Source: Thysanoteuthis rhombus (taxonomy: Eukaryota; Mollusca; Cephalopoda; Oegopsida; Thysanoteuthidae). Taken from it: a stretch of DNA of 64,000 nucleotides. The translations under genes and the position numbers were made by a program. Below the pieces are notes generated by a model. It saw nothing but the letters and a program-made list of their open reading frames with translations. It was not told the DNA's origin and did no database searches. Positions 62,201 through 64,000 of the stretch are shown one piece after another. The DNA is taken from contig OY735231.1 in NCBI GenBank assembly GCA_963457665.1, forward strand, positions 32,927,702-32,991,701, written 5' to 3'. How positions within the stretch are numbered: the first letter of the stretch is position 1; the number at the start of each line of letters is the position of its first letter.

Positions 62201-64000
62201 TCTATTTACTTTATTTATCTAGGGATGGAGAATTTAATCGTGACTATGATCGCAAGTATACAGTAAAAGTAAGTAATTCTTTCATGCAACTTCTGATATA
62301 TTGAATAATTACATCATACTTTTTTCCTGTGTTCTATAAGTTACCATTTAAAAAAATTTTTTTTATGTCAACACATATTGAAGATTTAGAATACTTAAAA
62401 TTCCCAATATTTGAAGTACACCTGAAAAAAATTATCAGTCAAGAAGGAAAAAAATATAGAGAATTTAAAAAAAATTTACATGCATCTGCTGTAACTTTCC
62501 ATTAATGAAAAGAATTCATTCACTTCTGTTAAAGAAAGAAAAAATTTTCATATTTCGAACTTGAAAATTACATGGTTGCTTTTTTTGACATTTTTGCCAT
62601 CATAACTTGAATGACCAAACATAAGCGGAATCATTAGTTAGTTTCAGAAATAGTCTATTATATTTTACCATAATTTTTCTTCCTTATGTCTATACACCTG
62701 CTTTCTGACTTATAACTGGGTTCTCTTCCAACTGGTTGGTAGTCTCTTGATATGGTCATAAGTCTTACAAATATTTTTTTTTATTATTCTTATCATAATT
62801 CATTACTTATCTTTCATCTTTATGTAACTGGCTCCATTCGGCAAATTGTGTTTATGATATTTTAAGATTTAGAAGTGTAATTTTTACACCTACATTTACA
62901 CTATTATTTCTTAATCTTACACCCATGTACAGCAAAAAATAATATTTATGGCATTTATGTAGTTTTTTTTTTTATCGTCTCTCTTGTGTAGAATTTTTGT
63001 ACACATGTAGGGGTAGGCAAATTTTTATATTTACTTACATTCTTTTAAATCTAGAAGTGTGACTTCTATATACTTATGAATTTTTTATAATCACATATTT
63101 TGATCATGTGTACAAATAGTCACATTTTGAGGATCAGGTGATTTATTTTTGCTGGTCTTTGTCAGAACTTAATTGTATACTTAAGGATGTTTTGCAAAAC
63201 AAGCCTTTGGTTTATTCATTTATCCCCAGCCTATTAAATGATTATAACTTTTCCATGTTTTTGTTTGCTAAATAAATGCGAATAAAAAAAAGTTGAAAGC
63301 CTTCAACACAAACTACCCTTTGCCCTGACTGTCTAAACTGACTTAACTGACTAATCCCCTGATTGCATCTATCTTTTTTATTCTTTTAGTCTATGGTAAA
63401 ATTTTTACAAGATCCTAAAGGTGACATTCCCTGGGAGGAAGATCCAGATGCAGAGAATGTTATACACATCGACAGTGAACAGGTTAGATTGGAGAGCGAC
63501 CCGCTTTGATTGTTTCTTTATCATTCTCTCCTTAGGATTCTTTTGTTTTCTTTACAACTTTAATTTTTGTTATTCTTGACTAAATTGTATCCAAAATGCA
63601 CAGGATATGAGTTGCCATTAAATATTAGGTGTTTGCAAAATTTTCCAGTGAAAAAACGGTTTTTAACCGTGAATTCCGTCTTTGGTTTAAAAAAAAAAAA
63701 AAAAAAGAAAGAAGGGTACTGGGAACTTTTGCACACACCTCATAGTTTTATCATTTTTCTAGTGACTATTCCTAAAACCATTCAGATTCAATTTTTATTC
63801 ATTCGTTTTTGTTTTTTTTGTTTTTTTTTTCTTCCAAAGATAAAATATTTTTTAACCTTCAGAAGACATTTTCTTTATTGTTATAGAATATTATCCAAGG
63901 GTTGTTCCAATTAATGATCTCCACCTTTTTGCTGGTTTTGTTGTAACCCCACCGCAATATGATTGGCCAATCCATTCTCTCACTTTCAATTGTAGAATCA
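22665..64000 (+). CDS. PDIA5: PDIA5 (PDIR), protein disulfide isomerase A5: N-terminal part, exons 1-6 and start of 7
   Basis: Endoplasmic-reticulum oxidoreductase/chaperone; the family has a non-catalytic N-terminal thioredoxin-like domain followed by three catalytic ones. Seven exons joined by GT-AG introns give 163 codons in one frame, then run off the window. Residues 1-30 form a signal peptide (hydrophobic SILLSFLVLMAICSPIF at 11-27). Residues about 35-150 are the non-catalytic domain. Aligned from memory with vertebrate PDIA5: FKDFKKTLRTKTNLLVIFTK matches LKKLLRTRNNVLVLYSK; KLCKKLKV matches KLCKKMKV; HYKDGEFNRDY matches HYQDGAFHTEY; FLQDPKGDIPWEEDPDAENV matches FLKDPKGPPLWEEDPGAKDV; then HIDSE. 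Cys94 and Cys101 correspond to the non-catalytic cysteine pair of the family. No CxxC is expected this early. ATG has A at -3 and G at +4. Intron sizes are about 20.5, 15.4, 1.7, 1.6, 1.1 and 0.5 kb. The gene is intact as far as seen. Confidence 0.94.
22728..26321. other. PDIA5 intron 1, first part: mostly unique sequence
   Basis: No interspersed repeat shared with the window and no second gene. Contains short (AT)n runs at about 23,131-23,150 and 24,484-24,527. The 122-codon minus-strand open frame at 25,794-26,162 has no recognisable domain and no codon-like pattern. Confidence 0.5.
26322..26498. mobile_element. pogo/Tigger-like MITE, copy 2
   Basis: Contains 'ccccgttatagcgcggttcg' near the left end and, on the other strand, a TACAGGCATTC right end. 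The interior 'aaaatagctgaga' and 'cagtcataacgtgg' blocks are shared with 18,082-18,266. CpGs survive here and are mostly decayed to TpG/CpA in copy 1, so this copy may be younger or less methylated. Non-coding. Confidence 0.5.
26499..29359. other. PDIA5 intron 1, unique stretch
   Basis: An (AT)n microsatellite lies at 26,710-26,761. Otherwise no repeat or gene recognised. The 90-codon frame at 27,060-27,332 and the 74-codon frame at 27,523-27,747 have no recognisable similarity. Confidence 0.45.
29360..29662 (-). mobile_element. tRNA-derived SINE
   Basis: On the minus strand the element starts near 29,662 with an A-box-like TAGTATAATGGTCAGCA. A B box GAGTTCGATCCTC follows about 45 bases later, both well spaced for a tRNA-type pol III promoter. 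The body of about 230 bases has no second copy in the window. Its 5' end touches the RTE insertion at 29,663, so the RTE may have inserted at, or been truncated by, this element. Confidence 0.6.
29663..30345. mobile_element. RTE-clade LINE with inverted 5' part (twin-priming structure)
   Basis: 30,004-30,345 is a plus-strand RTE 3' end: LNLTWRDHKTTQYIRKKTGV, WQWTGHVARMADNRW, then RDELDKFGKYW, ending with (GATGATGATG). 29,663-30,003 is RTE reverse-transcriptase sequence on the minus strand: HMNADRMKVMCDNHTENKN, KVDHYIYL, EIKRRITLEW, then RRVYNQCILLIV and AETWNLTKRQTCKL. In an ordinary copy TCKL is followed about 8 residues later by ERIMLNLTW. The two pieces are therefore neighbours in the parent, with the upstream piece inverted. 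That is the product expected of twin priming, known from L1. It lies in PDIA5 intron 1. Confidence 0.82.
30346..32164. other. PDIA5 intron 1, TG/CA-rich stretch
   Basis: 30,780-31,380 is rich in TGTGTG and CACATACA words without being a clean microsatellite. It gives several short cysteine/threonine/tyrosine open frames that are compositional artefacts. No gene recognised. Confidence 0.45.
32165..32465 (-). repeat. Interspersed repeat R4, reverse copy
   Basis: Reverse complement of 20,455-20,800, including both ends ('tgacatcactggtattt' on the left, 'gctatggtggttcaata' on the right). Confidence 0.65.
32745..33032 (-). repeat. Interspersed repeat R1, copy H (partial)
   Basis: Has the right-hand two-thirds of a reverse R1, ending 'gagtgacaaccagacct', with a small internal deletion near 33,003. 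The next element, R5, begins directly after it. Confidence 0.65.
33035..33200 (+). repeat. Interspersed repeat R5, copy 1
   Basis: About 150 bp ('ggtttaaaccatactgg', 'attttcatctagg', 'atatgggtggctgtaattca') shared with 57,245-57,400. In both places R5 lies immediately right of a reverse R1 copy. Confidence 0.6.
33201..35371. other. PDIA5 intron 1, nothing recognised
   Basis: (AT)n microsatellite at 33,898-33,943. Otherwise unique AT-rich sequence without recognisable genes. Confidence 0.45.
35372..35775 (-). mobile_element. mariner-like element, 3' half remnant
   Basis: The left end 'ggtctgtctggaaagtatgc' is the mariner TIR of the family also seen at 14,325. On the minus strand, YNSPDLAPYNFCHSL near 35,590 matches the conserved PPYSPDLAPxDFxLF block. 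The right end, 'ctgccaagtgagttaact', has a counterpart at 56,340-56,375, so both copies start at the same internal point. Old, with several stops and frame changes. Confidence 0.72.
35776..36299. other. PDIA5 intron 1, possible SINE trace
   Basis: On the minus strand near 36,250-36,200, a loose A-box-like TGGCCAAACCGTCAACAG and a B-box-like AGTTCAAATTC lie about 45 bases apart. Too weak to call. Nothing else recognised. Confidence 0.3.
36300..36458 (-). mobile_element. mariner-like element, 3' end remnant (second family)
   Basis: The minus strand reads DLKFSLYNV, then KYWLNARKE and KKFFITRLGTN. It is homologous to the repeats at 44,385-44,765, sharing 'gatctgaaattctcattgta'. Only the C-terminal end is recognisable. 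Confidence 0.5.
36459..37194. other. PDIA5 intron 1, nothing recognised
   Basis: The two overlapping opposite-strand open frames at 36,478-36,762 have no recognisable similarity. Confidence 0.4.
37195..37645 (-). repeat. Interspersed repeat R1, copy I (full length)
   Basis: From 'gaactatcaaccaaat' to 'gtgactcgccagacc' in reverse orientation. Confidence 0.72.
37646..39224. other. PDIA5 intron 1, nothing recognised
   Basis: No gene or shared repeat recognised. Confidence 0.4.
39225..39720 (-). mobile_element. mariner-like transposase fragment
   Basis: The minus strand reads VILLHDNACPHVANMTASDC followed by IGWEV near 39,455-39,390. It matches the mariner catalytic block ILLHDNARPHVAxMT...LGWEVL, with its DNA(R)PH aspartate present and the Arg replaced by Cys. 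Flanking protein similarity is weak on both sides, so the ends are approximate. Confidence 0.65.
39721..40960. other. PDIA5 intron 1, nothing recognised
   Basis: AT-rich with T-homopolymer runs. No gene. Confidence 0.4.
40961..41316 (+). repeat. Interspersed repeat R1, copy J
   Basis: From 'gtctggttagtcacttaat' to 'ttgactgttgactca'. It lacks the (CATA)n and part of the centre. Confidence 0.7.
41317..43239. other. End of PDIA5 intron 1
   Basis: No gene or shared repeat recognised. Ends in the exon 2 acceptor, tttgttcattttcag. A run of A/T homopolymers at 42,413-42,441 is notable only for low complexity. Confidence 0.45.
43240..43372 (+). CDS. PDIA5: PDIA5 exon 2
   Basis: Phase 0 in, phase 1 out. 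Encodes the end of the signal peptide (ICSPIFSSHA) and the first beta-alpha-beta part of the non-catalytic domain (KIEEFKDFKKTLRTKTNLLV). The acceptor at 43,238-43,239 is the only one of three nearby AGs that keeps the phase-0 junction with exon 1. The donor is cag|gtaaaa. Confidence 0.92.
43373..44384. other. Start of PDIA5 intron 2
   Basis: No gene recognised. The 73-codon frame at 43,982-44,203 has no recognisable similarity. Confidence 0.4.
44385..44765 (+). mobile_element. Two tandem mariner 3' ends
   Basis: 44,395-44,595 and 44,596-44,765 share 'tctgaaatt..ctctg.ataatgtt', 'aaaggagattatgttgaaaa' (first copy 'gagactatgttgaaaa') and 'catcattaggctacag'. Both encode a C-terminal GDYVEK motif typical of mariner transposases. 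Between them, 'tacgagggttgatcaataaa' is a mariner-type TIR. The first element thus ends where the second 3' fragment starts. Confidence 0.6.
44766..45879. other. PDIA5 intron 2, nothing recognised
   Basis: (AT)n microsatellite at 45,036-45,065 followed by gtgtgtgtatg. No gene. Confidence 0.45.
45880..46050 (-). mobile_element. tRNA-derived SINE (same family as 9,375-9,692)
   Basis: On the minus strand: 'gaatgaaataagcccatgc', then the tRNA-like A box TTAGCTCAGTCAGTAAAAC, and a B-box-like GGAGTTCAAAAC about 40 bases on. This copy retains the clearest A box of the three. Confidence 0.65.
46051..46913. other. PDIA5 intron 2, nothing recognised
   Basis: AT-rich, no gene or repeat recognised. Confidence 0.4.
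46914..47087. repeat. Inverted-repeat module with hammerhead-like core (M4)
   Basis: The arms 46,914-46,972 and 47,030-47,087 are imperfect inverted copies (share 'attttatgg', 'tgtcgtcaacac'/'tgttgtcaagac'). The right arm carries CTGAAGA at about 47,038 and GAAAT at about 47,070. The left arm carries the mirror of the 3' half (GTTTCAGC on the + strand). Stem II is poorly formed, so it is a decayed hammerhead at best. The layout matches M1-M3. Confidence 0.45.
47088..49194. other. PDIA5 intron 2, nothing recognised
   Basis: No gene. A 'caattcc.t.gaagactgcaaa' word repeats at 48,963 and 49,026, a short local duplication. Confidence 0.4.
49195..49735 (+). repeat. Left arm of a ~540-bp inverted repeat
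   Basis: Matches the reverse complement of 52,350-52,890 along its length. Shared words include 'aaacttgtgtcctg', 'aaattaattca', 'gtgttattttcta', 'agtatagaaaatgg' and 'atcatttttctttgcag'-like. The 97-codon frame at 49,465-49,758 is not kept open in the other arm, so I do not call it a gene. Could be terminal repeats of a 3.7-kb element or two inverted insertions of one repeat. Confidence 0.8.
49736..50295. other. PDIA5 intron 2, nothing recognised
   Basis: Between the inverted arms; no gene. Confidence 0.4.
50296..50660 (+). repeat. Three diverged tandem units of repeat R6
   Basis: The word 'atgaaattttgtggaag' followed by 'ggctggacaa' recurs at about 50,304, 50,428 and 50,588 (second and third with small changes). 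Each is followed by a 'gattaaattttggg' type word. The spacing is uneven (124 and 160 bases), so the units are diverged. Non-coding. Confidence 0.6.
50841..51153. repeat. Long hairpin with hammerhead-like cores (M3)
   Basis: Arms of about 110 bases (50,841-50,958 and 51,045-51,153) are inverted copies. The best part is 'attttccttgtc' ... 'gttcatttg' ... 'caatgttttgg' against its complement. Each arm carries a hammerhead-like word: GGCC...GGCC followed by AAAACATTG, in which the invariant GAAA has become AAAA. It is therefore predicted inactive. Confidence 0.55.
51154..51680. other. PDIA5 intron 2, nothing recognised
   Basis: Short (AT)n near 51,368. No gene. Confidence 0.4.
51681..52125 (-). 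repeat. Interspersed repeat R1, copy K
   Basis: Reverse R1 between the inverted arms, from 'ctatcaccataacatagg' to 'gcatgctgccaaca'. The outer R1 end with the TAGAAAC word is missing. Confidence 0.68.
52350..52890 (-). repeat. Right arm of the ~540-bp inverted repeat
   Basis: Reverse-complement partner of 49,195-49,735; spacer about 2.6 kb. Diverged by substitutions and small indels but colinear. Confidence 0.8.
52891..53404. other. PDIA5 intron 2, nothing recognised
   Basis: (AT)n at 53,228-53,257. A ~100-bp block near 53,030-53,110 ('aatgcattctccgaca') is partly mirrored in inverted orientation near 53,130-53,225. Confidence 0.35.
53754..53938 (-). mobile_element. Candidate SINE carrying a hammerhead ribozyme
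   Basis: Read on the minus strand from about 53,938. A tRNA-like A box (AGTCCAGAGGTAGGATATCG) is followed by an anticodon-arm-like CGGCCTCCGGGTCCG and a B-box-like GGGTTTCAATTCTG, then about 40 bases. A complete hammerhead ribozyme comes next (53,824-53,783), and the element ends in (AT)n at 53,754-53,772. It lies inside a LINE. About 185 bp. Known precedents are the Smalpha-type SINE-like elements of schistosomes, which combine a pol III promoter with a hammerhead. The class assignment is inference. Confidence 0.68.
53783..53824 (-). ncRNA. Type I hammerhead ribozyme
   Basis: On the minus strand: stem I strands CCACA and UGUGG pair over 5 bp, and the core CUGAAGA fits CUGANGA. Stem II is GAUGU/ACAUC with loop AAU, all 5 pairs canonical. 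GAAA is intact. The short stem III sequence ACAGCUGU is self-complementary, and the cleavage triplet is GUC. All invariant bases are present. The predicted cut lies between complement positions 53,788 and 53,787. The very short palindromic stem III is the kind known from retrotransposon-associated animal hammerheads, which may work as dimers. Confidence 0.85.
54216..55064. other. PDIA5 intron 2, nothing recognised
   Basis: The open frame running to 54,490 is the end of the LINE fragment plus chance extension. Confidence 0.4.
55065..55200 (-). repeat. Interspersed repeat R1, copy L (partial)
   Basis: Has the R1 centre only ('tttttgaaaattcc', G-run, 'tcgatttacaatgtaagtta', 'gcattcatgctt'). Confidence 0.6.
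55305..55515 (+). mobile_element. RTE-clade LINE, 3' end fragment (youngest)
   Basis: Reads LTTWIPRNHMRNRGRQNVRW, RDELDKFRKYLFRDAHDREV, then WQILGKVYVQRRTLKD and a stop. It is open throughout and followed by a clean (GATGATGATGATGAT) tail. It is nearly identical to 9,703-10,053, so these two are the most recent RTE insertions in the window. Confidence 0.88.
55516..55984. other. PDIA5 intron 2, nothing recognised
   Basis: Contains a short inverted pair, 'ccagctag' and 'ctagctgg', near 55,740-55,775. No gene. Confidence 0.35.
55985..56395 (-). mobile_element. mariner-like element, 3' half remnant
   Basis: The minus strand reads MAESTHSSCFSY, then LQLKGRRRFQIAD, then INENATRQLIVILKEDFADS, LDKWKECWVEYVRS and LRKYLEE. 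It matches the LKGRRFQTxxEIKENxTRxL...F.DCFxKWKxCWxKCV C-terminus of the mariner family also seen at 17,095. The TIR end lies near 55,985 ('gatttgtctggaag'). Confidence 0.78.
56640..56985 (+). mobile_element. RTE-clade LINE, reverse-transcriptase fragment
   Basis: Reads QRICKESENKSGKIRQRITL, GWWAFGRASSTFKNGKIPLV, SKRRVCNQCILLIVTYGA and EWNLTKRLTLR. This is the RT region after the catalytic YADD block, and it lacks the C-terminal end and tail seen elsewhere. R1 copy M starts 5 bases after it. Confidence 0.8.
56990..57244 (-). repeat. Interspersed repeat R1, copy M (partial)
   Basis: Has the left half of a reverse R1 ('tagaaactgtctaccaaaat' to 'tttttgaaaattcagactt'). Directly followed by R5. 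Confidence 0.65.
57245..57400 (+). repeat. Interspersed repeat R5, copy 2
   Basis: Matches 33,035-33,200 ('ggtttaaaccatattgg', 'agatatgggtggtcgtgatt'). Confidence 0.6.
57401..58802. other. End of PDIA5 intron 2
   Basis: No gene. The 100-codon minus-strand frame at 57,472-57,774 has no recognisable domain. Ends in the exon 3 acceptor tttgtgtttgtttcag. Confidence 0.45.
58803..58890 (+). CDS. PDIA5: PDIA5 exon 3
   Basis: Phase 1 in, phase 2 out. Adds SISSIHSVIQKVAEEMKGK then STIATIDC, matching the VAQAVKGQGTICWVDC part of vertebrate PDIA5. The donor is tag|gtgggt. Confidence 0.92.
58905..59430. repeat. Polypyrimidine tract with ~19-bp subrepeats
   Basis: About 500 bases almost without purines on the + strand, beginning 14 bases after the exon 3 donor. 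At about 59,100-59,240 a unit 'caccctttctctttctttt' repeats some seven times; further right the unit is (CTCTCTTCTTT). Chance open frames of up to 182 codons (phenylalanine/serine/leucine on +, lysine/arginine/glutamate on -) are not genes. Mirror-symmetric pyrimidine runs of this length can form triplex DNA. Confidence 0.9.
59431..60264. other. PDIA5 intron 3, nothing recognised
   Basis: No gene or shared repeat recognised. Confidence 0.4.
60265..60507 (+). repeat. Inverted-repeat module with hammerhead-like core (M2)
   Basis: The arms 60,265-60,295 and 60,471-60,507 are inverted copies ('catgtt..ctcatctcggt'). Inside, CTGAAGA (60,426-60,432), the stem II pair GGCTG/CAGCC and the stem I pair CAC/GTG are present. 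The invariant GAAA reads AAAA at 60,454, so no activity is expected. Same family as M1 at 5,134. Confidence 0.58.
60588..60653 (+). CDS. PDIA5: PDIA5 exon 4
   Basis: Phase 2 in, phase 2 out. DSKKLCKKLKVSPSDIHLKH then Y, matching ESRKLCKKMKV...HY of vertebrate PDIA5. Acceptor ttttccag, donor aa|gtgagt. Confidence 0.93.
60997..61556 (+). repeat. 27-bp minisatellite, 20 units
   Basis: The unit 'agtgagccctattcaa' plus 11 more bases repeats from 60,997 to 61,536, with 20 units and no length change: unit starts fall exactly at 60,997, 61,267 and 61,537. A broken 21st unit follows. Variants cluster: CCCCGTTC units on the left, near-identical 'tcatttttag' units at about 61,336-61,440. Because 27 is divisible by 3, several frames stay open and give 9-residue repeats (HFNSEPRSK-like). 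It lies in intron 4 and I do not call it coding. Confidence 0.95.
61680..62030 (-). mobile_element. mariner-like transposase, middle fragment
   Basis: The minus strand reads INVPSIFLLYTEKSFFDK-like sequence, then IITGNEKWICSKNANKEF and SRTTFSTSA. It matches the mariner ...FLDRIVTGDEKWxxYxNxxRxxxW...GxxxxxxxK block, with the first catalytic aspartate replaced by Asn. Intron 4; ends approximate. Confidence 0.65.
62223..62268 (+). CDS. PDIA5: PDIA5 exon 5
   Basis: Phase 2 in, phase 0 out. Completes K and adds DGEFNRDYDRKYTVK, matching DGAFHTEYNRAVTFK of vertebrate PDIA5. Acceptor tttatctag, perfect donor gtaagt. Confidence 0.93.
62269..63389. other. PDIA5 intron 5
   Basis: AT-rich, no gene or shared repeat. 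Ends ttattcttttag. Confidence 0.6.
63390..63482 (+). CDS. PDIA5: PDIA5 exon 6
   Basis: Phase 0 at both ends, 31 codons: SMVKFLQDPKGDIPWEEDPD then AENVIHIDSEQ. This is the most diagnostic stretch for PDIA5 (FLxDPKGxxxWEEDPxAxxVxHxDSE), linking the non-catalytic domain to the first catalytic domain. The donor is cag|gttaga. Confidence 0.95.
63483..63995. other. PDIA5 intron 6
   Basis: No gene. The 115-codon frame at 63,567-63,914 is low complexity and unsupported. Ends cactttcaattgtag. Confidence 0.6.
63996..64000 (+). CDS. PDIA5: PDIA5 exon 7, first 5 bases
   Basis: aatca after a good acceptor, entering in phase 0 (Asn then His/Gln), where vertebrate PDIA5 continues into the first CxxC-bearing thioredoxin domain. 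Confidence 0.6.

Overview
This is an AT-rich, repeat-dense window from an animal nuclear genome. It holds one recognisable host gene, the 5' part of PDIA5 (PDIR, a protein disulfide isomerase of the endoplasmic reticulum), on the + strand. Evidence for an animal: GT-AG introns up to about 20.5 kb, a secreted four-domain-type PDI with an animal-like N-terminus, RTE-clade and CR1/Jockey-like LINE fragments, mariner, pogo and hAT relics, tRNA-derived SINEs and hammerhead-ribozyme repeats. A lophotrochozoan, perhaps a mollusc such as a cephalopod, is my best guess from the long introns and repeat style. That is inference; nothing here proves the taxon.

Layout. 1-22,200 is intergenic, with no host gene that I can support. 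It is built of a ~450-bp interspersed repeat (called R1; 13 copies in the window), RTE LINE 3' fragments, mariner relics, tRNA-derived SINEs, small MITE-like elements and (AT)n arrays. 22,200-22,664 is a CpG-richer promoter and 5'UTR region with a TGACGTG site of the XBP1/ATF6 type. PDIA5 exon 1 (22,665-22,727) encodes the signal peptide. Exons 2-6 lie at 43,240-43,372, 58,803-58,890, 60,588-60,653, 62,223-62,268 and 63,390-63,482, and the first 5 bases of exon 7 are at 63,996. All phases agree, giving 163 codons of continuous reading frame. The catalytic thioredoxin domains lie beyond the right edge.

The introns carry the same repeat families as the intergenic part. Intron 1 has a 5'-inverted RTE insertion. 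Intron 2 has an inverted repeat with ~540-bp arms, several inverted modules with hammerhead-like cores, and a CR1/Jockey-like LINE split by a SINE. Intron 3 has a ~500-bp polypyrimidine tract. Intron 4 has a 20-unit, 27-bp minisatellite that never slips register.

The most interesting signal is at 53,783-53,824 on the minus strand. It is a complete type I hammerhead ribozyme with every core base present, a perfect 5-bp stem I and a perfect 5-bp stem II. It lies downstream of a tRNA-like pol III promoter inside a short element ending in (AT)n, so it looks like a ribozyme-bearing SINE. Four other loci carry decayed hammerhead-like cores inside inverted repeats, reminiscent of Penelope-like element termini. 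No retrovirus, LTR element, Polinton, CRISPR array, rRNA gene or true tRNA gene was recognised.
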